IMG/VR virus record: IMGVR_UViG_3300020213_000058
Location: 1 to 38,279 of that record
Reading direction: 5' to 3' (one strand)
Length of the DNA: 38,279 nucleotides
Origin: a virus
The position numbers and the translations under genes are program-made. A model generated the notes under the pieces. It searched no databases, was not told the origin of the DNA, and saw nothing but the letters and a program-made list of their open reading frames with translations. Below are positions 17,990-23,985 of the stretch, piece after piece (positions within the stretch are counted from its first letter, which is position 1; each line of letters opens with the position of its first letter).

Positions 17990-18355
17990 ATGGACGGAGT
18001 AGCAATCGCAGCAACATTTGGTGGTATCGCTACTATTATTGGCTTGTTCATGAAGTATATCTCATCGAGAGATAAGAGTCAGGAAAAGCGAGACGAGATG
18101 TTTGTCAAAGCCCTTTCTGAAAGCACCAAGGCTACTATCGACATGATGGAATCCCAAAAGAAGGACTCAAGAACAGCACTCAAGCAAAACAAAAAAATAG
18201 GCGACCAAGCCGAACAACGTAACGGACACATAGTCGAGGTATCGGTAGAGGGCAATCTTAAAATCCTTGAAGCCATCGCCAAACTACCCTCCGTAGTAAT
18301 AGCTAATCAATCCGTTGATACCCAGACTGTAAAGAACCAAACCGTAAAGGAGTAG
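17990..18355 (+). CDS. Small membrane protein with coiled-coil tail (possible holin or lysis accessory)
   Basis: 121 residues. One N-terminal hydrophobic helix (residues ~4-23, Ala/Gly/Ile-rich) is followed by a highly charged helical tail (Lys/Glu/Gln). It sits 3 bases before the endolysin gene. Candidate pinholin or antiholin, or a membrane tether; position supports a lysis role but the family is not recognised. Just upstream are two tiny frames (17939 and 17964) that repeat the TAATGGACGG start context and are probably not genes. Confidence 0.6.
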   Translation: MDGVAIAATFGGIATIIGLFMKYISSRDKSQEKRDEMFVKALSESTKATIDMMESQKKDSRTALKQNKKIGDQAEQRNGHIVEVSVEGNLKILEAIAKLPSVVIANQSVDTQTVKNQTVKE

Positions 18356-18358
18356 TCT

Positions 18359-19288
18359 ATGCGTCCAATCTTCCCAATGAAATACCTGAACATTACACAG
18401 GGGCATAGAGGGGGTACGCATAAAGCTGGGTTTCCTATTGATATAGCAGGTAAAGATACAGGCATAGATGATGTGTTCGCTCCGTTCGATGGCATGATTA
18501 ACAAGATATATGAACCTAACAATTCTGCTCTTGGTCACACAGTATGGCTAGAAAGCACATCACCTGTGACGTATGCAGATGGTACGGTAGACTTCGCCAC
18601 TATTATGCTGACACACGACAATGCAGTAACAGACCTCCGTGTAGGACAGATTGTCAAACAAGGGCAAGTATTCTATCAAGAGGGTACGGCTGGGTTCGCT
18701 ACTGGCAATCATGTACATTTAGAGGTTGCAAGGGGCAAGATGGCTGGTTTAGGCTGGCAACAAGTAAACGGCAGCTGGATAATTACCAATCCGTATGAAC
18801 CACACAAAATGTTTTTTTTAAGTGATACAATAATAATAAATGGATTTGGTTATCCATGGAAAGAATTAGAGACTGAAATGATTATACAGAATGCACCTAA
18901 CTGGCGAGGACGATGCAATAAAACAATGTATCAAATGCGTGGTCGCAACCTTAGCGACGAGGAGTTTGTTAAACACGCTGTCGGAGCTGAGTTTCTTCGC
19001 TGGGTGGAAGCCGTCTCTGACAACGCTGAGGCAGATACCGCTACTAACTGGCAGGAAGTCGGCAAGGTTGCTGTGACTGACGGTTGGGCTGCTCACATAA
19101 CAGACCTCACAAAACAATTATCCGCAAAGCCTAAAGAAGTGATTGTGACCGTAGAAGTACCAGTAGAGATTATCAAAGAAGTGCCTGTTGAGATCATCAA
19201 AGAAATTAGAATGCCCGTTGAGATAGATGGCTTATCGGTGGGTGAGTTACTATCGGCTATATGGGCTAAGCTGTTCAAGATTAAATAG
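18359..19288 (+). CDS. M23-family peptidase endolysin
   Basis: 309 residues. N-terminal LytM/M23 domain (~1-150): His21 and Asp28 in HKAGFPIDIA are zinc ligands, His86 is a candidate catalytic His, and His118-Val-His120 (GNHVHLEV) completes the site. M23 enzymes cut peptide bridges of peptidoglycan. No signal peptide, so export depends on a holin, supplied by the gene at 19389. Residues ~150-260 are an unassigned domain that may bind the wall. The tail repeats VEVPVEIIKEVPVEIIKE before the end, a feature seen in phage lysins and spikes. AAAGGAG precedes the ATG. Confidence 0.85.
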   Translation: MRPIFPMKYLNITQGHRGGTHKAGFPIDIAGKDTGIDDVFAPFDGMINKIYEPNNSALGHTVWLESTSPVTYADGTVDFATIMLTHDNAVTDLRVGQIVKQGQVFYQEGTAGFATGNHVHLEVARGKMAGLGWQQVNGSWIITNPYEPHKMFFLSDTIIINGFGYPWKELETEMIIQNAPNWRGRCNKTMYQMRGRNLSDEEFVKHAVGAEFLRWVEAVSDNAEADTATNWQEVGKVAVTDGWAAHITDLTKQLSAKPKEVIVTVEVPVEIIKEVPVEIIKEIRMPVEIDGLSVGELLSAIWAKLFKIK

Positions 19289-19388
19289 GAGGATTATGAA
19301 AAGTTGAAGAGAATACGAGCTAACACCTCAAATGCGAAGTTCAATCAATCTAATCATTAAAAAGGCGAGAGCCGAAAGGAAATATCAA

Positions 19389-19625
19389 ATGTCAGACCTA
19401 ATCACCAGTTATATCAGAACAATAATCCCACTCATCGTAGGGGCAATCGTAGCGTACTTTGCACAAAAAGGGTTCAATATACCACTTGAGCTTGTAACAG
19501 CAACCAGCGGCTTCCTAACAGCCCTAGCGGCGTTCACATACTACGCTATCGTTCGTAAACTAGAAACTAAACACCCTAAAATCGGCTACTTTCTGGGTAT
19601 ACCGAAAGCACCTGAGTATAAATAA
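19389..19625 (+). CDS. Holin (two transmembrane segments)
   Basis: 78 residues from ATG 19389 with GAAAGGAAA upstream; a longer frame from 19332 adds 19 basic residues over the ribosome site and is rejected. Two hydrophobic helices, about 10-25 and 35-55, then a basic tail (KLETKHPKIGYFLG). Size, topology and position right after the endolysin fit a class II holin that opens the membrane for the M23 enzyme. The stop overlaps the next start. Confidence 0.78.
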   Translation: MSDLITSYIRTIIPLIVGAIVAYFAQKGFNIPLELVTATSGFLTALAAFTYYAIVRKLETKHPKIGYFLGIPKAPEYK

Positions 19626-19801
19626 TGGAACAAAAGAGATACTCAGATATAGTTGAGAAGCTATCTGATAGTCTTAGCGACGAACAGTGTCGAAAACTAG
19701 GCGACCTTGGGCTATACAGTGCCGCACAAGATGGTACACCAGACGCACCAAACCACGACGACGAACAATGGCAAACTGACTTTAGACGGACAGAAGGCTG
19801 A
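19625..19801 (+). CDS. Small acidic hypothetical protein
   Basis: 58 residues, start in a TAATG overlap with the holin stop. It begins with a helical segment (YSDIVEKLSDSLSDEQCRKLGDLG) and ends acidic and polar. The stop is followed one base later by the likely GTG start of the HNH gene, suggesting translational coupling. Unrecognised. Confidence 0.6.
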   Translation: MEQKRYSDIVEKLSDSLSDEQCRKLGDLGLYSAAQDGTPDAPNHDDEQWQTDFRRTEG

Positions 19802-19802
19802 T

Positions 19803-20144
19803 GTGACTATCGGGGAATGCTTAGTATCACATACTGAGTGTCCCTGGTTTAATAGACCGCCTAAGTATAAAGGCGCAGAGAATGGATGTTTTAGTGACAC
19901 CGATCACATAGTCCCACAAAGACTCGCTCAAACAGCACTGTCTAAACTGTACATACATTCACCAGAAAACAAACAACAACTATGCCGTGAAGCACACGAC
20001 GATAAAACAGCCGAGGGCGATGAGCCACTCCCAGAACGAGAAACTATGCTTAGTAGTGTATTAGGTCAGATTACAACTGGTGAACTTGCTGTTAGCAAGA
20101 ACATCAAACGTCGATTACTAAAAGGCAAGTATGGAGCTGTATAG
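19803..20144 (+). CDS. HNH endonuclease
   Basis: 113 residues from GTG 19803, chosen because it abuts the previous stop and has AGAAGG upstream; an in-frame TTG at 19707 would add 32 residues overlapping the previous gene. HNH core: Asp34-His35 (SDTDHIVPQ), Asn57 (PENKQQLC) and His65 (CREAHDDKT); Cys13, Cys29 and Cys61 could form part of a zinc site. HNH enzymes next to packaging or lysis genes often assist terminase cleavage, but a homing role is equally possible. Confidence 0.75.
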   Translation: MTIGECLVSHTECPWFNRPPKYKGAENGCFSDTDHIVPQRLAQTALSKLYIHSPENKQQLCREAHDDKTAEGDEPLPERETMLSSVLGQITTGELAVSKNIKRRLLKGKYGAV

Positions 20145-20334
20145 TGAAAAATACGATAAGCTTCCTACGCCAGACCTGCTTAATCATCTACTGGAGTTTG
20201 AGGCTAACGATTACGCTATTATTGTTACTGATACTATCTGGTTTTCGTATAATGCGCTCCGTAGGGAATTACAGAAGCGTGGTGAGTGGACAAAGACATG
20301 GCAAGAAGAACATCATAACCCTCATAAAGAATAG
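20131..20334 (+). CDS. Small hypothetical protein
   Basis: 67 residues, mixed charge, overlapping the HNH gene by 14 bases. It contains aromatic-rich DYAIIVTDTIWFSYNALRREL and a charged tail. A second frame over the same bases (from GTG 20144) reads as a hydrophobic-basic shadow and is rejected. The stop is immediately followed by a promoter for the next gene. Confidence 0.55.
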   Translation: MELYSEKYDKLPTPDLLNHLLEFEANDYAIIVTDTIWFSYNALRRELQKRGEWTKTWQEEHHNPHKE

Positions 20335-20337
20335 TGA

Positions 20338-20366
20338 TTGACATAAGCGGTATGGTGTGCTTTAAT
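20338..20366 (+). promoter_or_regulatory. Promoter directly abutting the DUF5664 start codon
   Basis: TTGACA (20338-20343, consensus), 17-base spacer ending TGTGC, TTTAAT (20361-20366), then six bases and ATG at 20373. The predicted start point is the A of ATG, giving a leaderless mRNA. The TGTGC plus -10 box matches the boxes in the small-RNA array at 22.5-22.9 kb. Confidence 0.6.
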
Positions 20367-20372
20367 TACAAC

Positions 20373-20675
20373 ATGAAGGCAAAACGGTTCAATGAATCAA
20401 AGCCAAAACTTAGTATATTATTAGAAGCGTCACACGCACTTAATGGCGCAACAAGGGTGCTAGAATACGGCACGAAGAAGTATGCTCGTGCTAACTGGAA
20501 GAAGGGTTTACCTGTTACAGAGATATCCGACAGCCTACTCAGACACCTCATGGCATATACCAATGGTGAGGATTTAGACGAAGAGAGTGGCTTACCCCAC
20601 GTAGACCACGTACTTGTAAATGCCCTGTTTCTAGCTGAGATGGCGCACTATAAGGAATGGGATGACCGCATCTAA
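20373..20675 (+). CDS. dATP/dGTP diphosphohydrolase-like protein (DUF5664)
   Basis: 100 residues from ATG 20373; a longer frame from GTG 20334 would run through the consensus promoter and is rejected. The signature of the DUF5664/MazZ-like family is visible: KPKLSIL at 10-16, then YGTKKYARANWKKG, LLRHLMAYTNGEDLDEESGLPHVDHVLVN. All-alpha enzymes of this group hydrolyse purine dNTPs; in some phages they serve 2-aminoadenine genomes, but no PurZ homologue is seen here. The protein probably adjusts dNTP pools or removes damaged nucleotides. It overlaps the exonuclease gene by 14 bases. Confidence 0.75.
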   Translation: MKAKRFNESKPKLSILLEASHALNGATRVLEYGTKKYARANWKKGLPVTEISDSLLRHLMAYTNGEDLDEESGLPHVDHVLVNALFLAEMAHYKEWDDRI

Positions 20676-21453
20676 AATCTTTGTGTACGACCTTGAGGTA
20701 TCACCTCTGTTAATATGGGCGTATGGGACGTATGACACAAATGCACTAAAGGTTGAGAGACAATCGCATATCTTCTGTTTCTCGTATGGGTGGCTTGACG
20801 TAGAACACCCTGAGAAGTTTAAGGTTAAATGCGTGGCACAGTCCGACTTTCCTGCAAGGTTCAAAGCAGACAAGTATGATGACTATGACGTTGTTAAAAG
20901 CCTACACGGACTTATGGCACAGGCAGATATTACTATCGGATATAACGTAGATGGCTTTGATGATAAAGTCTCAAATACTCGTTTTCTCTTTCATGGGATG
21001 AGTGTTGTTAATCACAAGTCAATTGACCCTCTAAAGACCGCTAGGGGTAGACTTAAACTACCGAACAACAAGCTACAGACAGTTGCCGATTATTTTGGTC
21101 TAGGTAGCAAAACAGAAGTTACCCACGGTAGTCTCTGGTATAGTTGTATACAGGGCGATAAGAAAGCATGGAAAGCTATGAAGATATATTGTGACCAGGA
21201 TGTTGTGCTTGTAAAAAATGTCTATACGAAACTCCTACCATACATTAGGGCGCACCCTAACCTTGCTACGCTCACGCAACGACCAGATGCCTGTCCAGTC
21301 TGTCTACATCCTGAGTTTGGCTCATACGGCATTAGGACAACGAATGTGATGACATATAGACGGCTATACTGTAAGAGATGTGGCACGCCAATCCGTGAGC
21401 GATTAGAAGATAGGGACGCTGGTTTTGAAAAGCCAACGTATGTAAGTCTATGA
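20662..21453 (+). CDS. DnaQ-like 3'-5' exonuclease (RNase H fold) with zinc ribbon
   Basis: 263 residues. Exo I: Asp10-x-Glu12 (YDLEVSP); Exo II: Asn94..Asp99 (GYNVDGFDDK); Exo III: Tyr175..Asp179 (IYCDQDV). These carry the acidic residues for two-metal catalysis. A zinc ribbon follows with two CxxC pairs (CPVC near 210 and CKRC near 236). It cleaves DNA or RNA 3' to 5'. With no phage polymerase visible, it may act as stand-alone proofreading, recombination or scavenging nuclease. Confidence 0.8.
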   Translation: MTASKIFVYDLEVSPLLIWAYGTYDTNALKVERQSHIFCFSYGWLDVEHPEKFKVKCVAQSDFPARFKADKYDDYDVVKSLHGLMAQADITIGYNVDGFDDKVSNTRFLFHGMSVVNHKSIDPLKTARGRLKLPNNKLQTVADYFGLGSKTEVTHGSLWYSCIQGDKKAWKAMKIYCDQDVVLVKNVYTKLLPYIRAHPNLATLTQRPDACPVCLHPEFGSYGIRTTNVMTYRRLYCKRCGTPIRERLEDRDAGFEKPTYVSL

Positions 21454-21665
21454 GTGAAAAGTTTATACAGGGTGCATACAATCCAACAGAACATAGTCAC
21501 GTTGAATGGTCTGACGAGCGTCTACATCAAGAAGCAGAGAAAGTAGCAGAACTACGCAAAGCAGTCCCATACGTGGGTCAGAGAGCCGTACAGATGGCAC
21601 TTAGGGCTGATTTAATAATGCACGAGCAAATCTGGCGTTACGCAGAGAGGCATAGAGATGAGTAA
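21450..21665 (+). CDS. Small helical hypothetical protein
   Basis: 71 residues, ATGA overlap with the exonuclease gene, helical and charged from residue 20 on (ERLHQEAEKVAELRKAV). No recognisable domain. The HIT gene starts inside its last codons. Confidence 0.65.
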   Translation: MSEKFIQGAYNPTEHSHVEWSDERLHQEAEKVAELRKAVPYVGQRAVQMALRADLIMHEQIWRYAERHRDE

Positions 21666-21996
21666 AGATTGTATATTTTGCGATTTAATAAAAAACGGAA
21701 CTGCCCATAGCGTAAACGCTGGTGTCTACAGGATTGAGCCGTTAAACCCCGTAACAAAAGGACATATGCTTTTCGTGTCAGAGACACACTCAGGAAATGC
21801 TAGCGCAATACCAATTATTACTGGTGTTGTCTTTCAGGTTGCGTCTACTTGGGCAGGTTTAGGAGAGTACAACCTTATAACATCAGTTGGTGCAAACGCC
21901 ACCCAGACGGTTAATCACCTACACGTTCATTATGTCCCAAGAACCAAAGACGACGGGCTAACACTTCCTTGGACGGGGCAGGTAAGAGATGAGTGA
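21658..21996 (+). CDS. HIT-family (histidine triad) nucleotide hydrolase
   Basis: 112 residues. The triad is clear: His87-x-His89-x-His91 (NHLHVHYVPR), with the last His as nucleophile. Cys5-x-x-Cys8 starts a zinc site typical of HIT proteins, and NPVTKGHMLFVSETH matches the family strand. HIT enzymes cleave nucleotide phosphoramidates, Ap4A or adenylates. Presence in a phage suggests nucleotide salvage or removal of a host alarm nucleotide. The length is usual for the family. Confidence 0.88.
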   Translation: MSKDCIFCDLIKNGTAHSVNAGVYRIEPLNPVTKGHMLFVSETHSGNASAIPIITGVVFQVASTWAGLGEYNLITSVGANATQTVNHLHVHYVPRTKDDGLTLPWTGQVRDE

Positions 21997-22354
21997 ACCC
22001 ACAGGAGAGCTAGAACCTAAAATCACTTTACAAGTAGGCTCACAAGAGTTTGAGCTGCGTCGTAGTAATGCCGAGATATTTCATTACATGGGTTCGCTGG
22101 CCGTGTGGAATCACTTGTTTATTCTTGATAATGAAGATGACGAGATACAACGAGGGACGTTCGTGCCACAGCTCAGGATAGGTGAAGAAGCCTTTACCGA
22201 GATTATGGTTGCGATGTTGAAAAATGAATACCCTGCACGACTCAATCAGCGTCACGTTGCGCCTGGTGACGTAGAGATCCTCACAAAAATGGCAAGAGGC
22301 GGTGAGATACCTGACGAAGTACCAGAGGAATGGTTTAATGAAGATAACAGTTAA
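21989..22354 (+). CDS. Hypothetical protein
   Basis: 121 residues, acidic, overlapping the HIT gene by 8 bases. It begins with a strand-rich segment (KITLQVGSQEFELRRS), then helical parts, and ends acidic. The ending EVPEEWFNEDNS could be a partner-binding tail. Family not recognised. Confidence 0.65.
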   Translation: MSEPTGELEPKITLQVGSQEFELRRSNAEIFHYMGSLAVWNHLFILDNEDDEIQRGTFVPQLRIGEEAFTEIMVAMLKNEYPARLNQRHVAPGDVEILTKMARGGEIPDEVPEEWFNEDNS

Positions 22355-22541
22355 ATCAGTTAGAGATAACGACAGTATAGATATGCACTGTCTGTATTGT
22401 GGTGGCTATGTCTACTTTGATAATGGATGGTTATTGCTACCAGACTCTAACCAAGCCCTACACGCAGAGTGTCTACAGCAATCAGGTGATATACGAGATG
22501 ACCAGATAGAGTTAATCTTTAGAGACTCCGATATAGAATAG
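22338..22541 (+). CDS. Small CxxC protein
   Basis: 67 residues from ATG 22338 (GAGGA upstream, overlapping the previous stop); a longer frame from 22302 is rejected. HCLYCGGYVYFDNGW and HAEC suggest a zinc-finger-like fold using two CxxC-type pairs. It is the last gene before the non-coding control region: its stop is 5 bases before the -35 of the first small-RNA promoter. Confidence 0.65.
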   Translation: MKITVKSVRDNDSIDMHCLYCGGYVYFDNGWLLLPDSNQALHAECLQQSGDIRDDQIELIFRDSDIE

Positions 22542-22545
22542 TGTG

Positions 22546-22574
22546 TTTACTTATTTATGTGGCTGTGCTACAAT
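22546..22574 (+). promoter_or_regulatory. Promoter of small RNA 1
   Basis: TTTACT (22546-22551), 17-base spacer ending TGTGC, TACAAT (22569-22574). First of four units that share a TGTG(C/G)TAYAAT box; the only one with a good -35. Confidence 0.65.
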
Positions 22575-22580
22575 AATTAG

Positions 22581-22636
22581 TAGATATCTTTGGTAACTGC
22601 CAAACACAATAGAACTCTGTCGGGGGTTCTATTTTA
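22581..22636 (+). ncRNA. Candidate small RNA 1 of tandem array
   Basis: About 56 nt from the predicted start near 22581. It has a 5' hairpin TTTGG/CCAAA (22589-22593 with 22600-22604, loop TAACTG), then an intrinsic terminator (22608-22640). No start codon follows a ribosome site. The next promoter box begins within ten bases of the terminator. Confidence 0.6.
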
Positions 22637-22640
22637 ATTT
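22608..22640 (+). terminator. Intrinsic terminator of small RNA 1
   Basis: AATAGAAC (22608-22615) pairs perfectly with GTTCTATT (22626-22633), followed by TTTTAATTT. Confidence 0.7.
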
Positions 22641-22641
22641 G

Positions 22642-22650
22642 TGCTATAAT
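22642..22650 (+). promoter_or_regulatory. Extended -10 promoter of small RNA 2
   Basis: TGC-TATAAT (22642-22650) preceded by TTTG; no convincing -35 because the preceding terminator occupies that position, so it probably depends on the extended -10. Confidence 0.55.
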
Positions 22651-22656
22651 AAACTC

Positions 22657-22780
22657 AACTGGTTTAGTCCCCAGGCATTTGATAGCGAGCTACGACCGTG
22701 TATGCTGTGACCTATAAGATGTTAAGATACAGATGACCACTGGTTCACGGTGATTAGACGCCTCTCCACGGGCGTCTTTT
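22657..22780 (+). ncRNA. Candidate small RNA 2 of tandem array
   Basis: About 124 nt. It starts with a CTGG/CCAG hairpin (22660-22675), has a less structured middle, a repeated CTGGTT at 22660 and 22740, and ends in a strong terminator (22756-22780). The longest of the four plus-strand RNAs. No recognised family; it lacks tRNA and tmRNA features. Confidence 0.55.
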
Positions 22781-22785
22781 CGTTT
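22756..22785 (+). terminator. Intrinsic terminator of small RNA 2
   Basis: AGACGCC (22756-22762) pairs with GGCGTCT (22771-22777), loop of eight, then TTTTCGTTT. Confidence 0.75.
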
Positions 22786-22786
22786 G

Positions 22787-22795
22787 TGGTATAAT
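22787..22795 (+). promoter_or_regulatory. Extended -10 promoter of small RNA 3
   Basis: TTTGTGGTATAAT, with TGG-TATAAT at 22787-22795. The same 13-mer is repeated exactly at 22891-22903 for small RNA 4. Confidence 0.6.
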
Positions 22796-22801
22796 ATACA
22801 T

Positions 22802-22893
22802 AGATTCGAAGCTAAATAGCATAGGAAGTAACGGAAGGTTTTAATCTAGGTTGATAATCGCTTGACCGTTACACATCCTGTGCTATTTTATTT
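22802..22893 (+). ncRNA. Candidate small RNA 3: long rod-shaped RNA
   Basis: About 92 nt. A 13-base stem (22814-22826 with 22876-22888, one G-U) and a 7-base stem GTAACGG/CCGTTAC (22828-22834 with 22866-22872) enclose a 31-base apical loop. The closing helix ends in TATTTTATTT and so doubles as the terminator. The near-perfect rod, its own promoter and the lack of an ORF argue for a functional RNA. Confidence 0.65.
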
Positions 22894-22894
22894 G

Positions 22895-22903
22895 TGGTAT
22901 AAT
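22895..22903 (+). promoter_or_regulatory. Extended -10 promoter of small RNA 4
   Basis: TGG-TATAAT (22895-22903) within TTTGTGGTATAAT, identical to the small RNA 3 promoter box. Confidence 0.6.
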
Positions 22904-22909
22904 AAAGCT

Positions 22910-22957
22910 AGTGGACGTCTGCAAAGCAAAAGCCCTCTTAAACAGAGGGTTATTTTG
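22910..22957 (+). ncRNA. Candidate small RNA 4 of tandem array
   Basis: About 48 nt, with roughly 20 unstructured bases then the terminator hairpin at 22933-22949. This is the shortest unit. It ends facing the minus-strand operon that starts at 23467. Confidence 0.5.
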
Positions 22958-22959
22958 TT
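22931..22959. terminator. Bidirectional intrinsic terminator
   Basis: CCCTCT (22933-22938) pairs with AGAGGG (22944-22949), loop TAAAC. Plus strand continues TTATTTTGTT; minus strand continues CTTTTGCTTTG. It can stop small RNA 4 and the convergent two-gene minus operon. Confidence 0.7.
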
Positions 22960-22989
22960 GCGTTTGAAACTCTTTGTCTAGTATACACC

Positions 22990-23151
22990 TTACTGACATC
23001 CCTCACAAGTAAGCAAGTCAGCAGGGTCAATAGGTACATTATACCGTTCAATACTTTTAAGTTTAGTAATAGCTTCCTGCATGGCACGATCAATAGCTTC
23101 TAGTTTCTCATCTAAGGTCATAGAGTCATTGATTATAGTGTTTGCGTTCAT
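22990..23151 (-). CDS. Small helical protein with C-terminal CxxC
   Basis: 53 residues on the minus strand (ATG at 23151, stop at 22990). Charged helix (DEKLEAIDRAMQEAITKLKSI) followed by VPIDPADLLTCEGCQ, where a terminal CxxC may bind metal or be redox-active. It lies 46 bases after the 89-residue gene and just before the bidirectional terminator, so the two form one operon. In a control region, a small regulator is a reasonable guess but not shown. Confidence 0.6.
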   Translation of the reverse strand: MNANTIINDSMTLDEKLEAIDRAMQEAITKLKSIERYNVPIDPADLLTCEGCQ

Positions 23152-23197
23152 TGTATCTAGTATAGTCTTTTATAAGCATGAGTAGTGTTGTAGATTA

Positions 23198-23467
23198 TTA
23201 CAAATACCGTTTACATAGCCAAGTAAAATAACGCTGCGGATTGTTGCCTTTTAGTGCAGTCTCAAGATTATCATTTATCATTGACTCGCTTAACTTCCAT
23301 GCAACCTTATAATAAAAGTTAATACTGTCATCATCTGCGTTTAGTTTCTGTTTGATACGGTCTGCTATTGTATTGACCTGATTTTCCGTCTTATTAGACT
23401 TAACATTGTCATTGATATTGTAGTTTCTATTGAACCTAACATTGTCATTGTTACTCGGTGAACCCAT
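23198..23467 (-). CDS. Hypothetical regulatory-region protein
   Basis: 89 residues on the minus strand; GGGG lies 8 bases upstream of ATG 23467. The N-terminal ~30 residues are Asn/Asp/Ser-rich and disordered (SNNDNVRFNRNYNINDN); the rest is a helical, aromatic domain (TIADRIKQKLNADDDSINFYYKVAWKLSESMI..RYFTWLCKRYL). This resembles small replication or plasmid-associated proteins in style but no family is recognised. First gene of the minus operon. Confidence 0.65.
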   Translation of the reverse strand: MGSPSNNDNVRFNRNYNINDNVKSNKTENQVNTIADRIKQKLNADDDSINFYYKVAWKLSESMINDNLETALKGNNPQRYFTWLCKRYL

Positions 23468-23531
23468 TATTTACCCCTTATTTTTAGATGCCCTTAATAG
23501 TCCTATCTACTAGGTCAGAACACGTTTATGG

Positions 23532-23560
23532 ATTATCGGATGTCATACTTTCGATCGAAA
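23532..23560 (-). promoter_or_regulatory. Possible promoter and palindromic operator of the minus operon
   Basis: A perfect 12-base palindrome TTTCGATCGAAA (23549-23560) lies 82 bases upstream of ATG 23467. Its right half would serve as a -35 (TTTCGA on minus, 23560-23555) with a 17-base spacer and GATAAT (23537-23532). A dimeric repressor site overlapping the promoter is plausible. Confidence 0.4.
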
Positions 23561-23582
23561 AGCTGACTTGTATTTGAGAGCC

Positions 23583-23629
23583 AAAAAACAGCCATATTTC
23601 AGGCTGCCTTTGGTTACTACGTCTATCTG
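23583..23629 (-). ncRNA. Candidate minus-strand small RNA 5
   Basis: About 47 nt from the start near 23629. It contains GATAGACGTAGTAA (the minus strand of 23614-23627), then hairpin CAGCC/GGCTG (23606-23602 with 23593-23589) and six T. The 14-mer is exactly complementary to a segment of the next minus-strand RNA (23732-23719). Confidence 0.55.
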
Positions 23630-23635
23630 CGTATA

Positions 23636-23664
23636 ATTATAGCAAAGATAGCGAGCCAATGCAA
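23636..23664 (-). promoter_or_regulatory. Promoter of minus-strand small RNA 5
   Basis: Minus strand: TTGCAT (23664-23659), 17-base spacer ending TTTGC, TATAAT (23641-23636); TGC extends the -10. Confidence 0.6.
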
Positions 23665-23693
23665 GCCTGAAATTAGGTTTTTATAACTAATAC

Positions 23694-23738
23694 AAAAACT
23701 CCTAGGGCTTACTACATTGATAGACGTAGTAAGTCCAT
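23694..23738 (-). ncRNA. Candidate minus-strand small RNA 6 (complementary to RNA 5)
   Basis: About 45 nt if it stops at the T5 run (23698-23694). Hairpin CTTACTAC/GTAGTAAG (23733-23726 with 23715-23708). Nine bases separate the stem from the T run, so termination is uncertain and read-through into RNA 5 is possible. Its loop and 5' stem arm contain the 14-mer complementary to RNA 5. Confidence 0.45.
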
Positions 23739-23744
23739 AGCTCT

Positions 23745-23772
23745 ATTATACTTGAAAATAAACTTATTACAA
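23745..23772 (-). promoter_or_regulatory. Promoter of minus-strand small RNA 6
   Basis: Minus strand: TTGTAA (23772-23767), 16-base spacer, TATAAT (23750-23745). Confidence 0.5.
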
Positions 23773-23803
23773 TAGCCATAAGTGGCATGTGCATAACCTG
23801 TGC

Positions 23804-23840
23804 AAAATAAACAGCCTCCAAGTGTGAAGCTGAGAGGCTG
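23804..23840 (-). terminator. Intrinsic terminator of RNA 7
   Basis: Minus strand: CAGCCTC (23840-23834) pairs with GAGGCTG (23818-23812), 15-base loop, then TTTTATTTT. Confidence 0.7.
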
Positions 23841-23933
23841 AGTGGTTAGTTAGATAGCTAGGGAGGTAGCTACTATCACGTAAGGGGTATTTGACCCAAG
23901 GTGCGATCGTACTGACAAGCACGATATAGCTAC

Positions 23934-23985
23934 ATACTAGCACAAGCGGTATCACAAGTAAATAGACCTCCGTTAGAAAGGATTA
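23934..23985 (+). repeat. Degenerate fourth copy of the early promoter cassette
   Basis: Plus strand carries TACTAGCA, a weak -10 (TATCAC 23950-23955) and TTAGAAAGGATT (23973-23984), the same order as in the three intact cassettes, but with longer spacing and no ATG. This is where RNA 7 acquires its complementarity to the leaders. Confidence 0.45.

Noticed and set aside
20144-20341. 65-codon frame within the 20131 gene
   Set aside because: Fully overlapped by the better frame, GTG start without a site, hydrophobic/basic shadow composition.
20373-20675. Evidence for a 2-aminoadenine (Z) genome
   Set aside because: The DUF5664 family is broad and no PurZ or DpoZ gene is present, so modified DNA is not supported.
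23767-23955. 62-codon minus-strand hydrophobic frame
   Set aside because: Non-ATG start, runs through the terminator of RNA 7 and the promoter of RNA 6; composition is that of a shadow.
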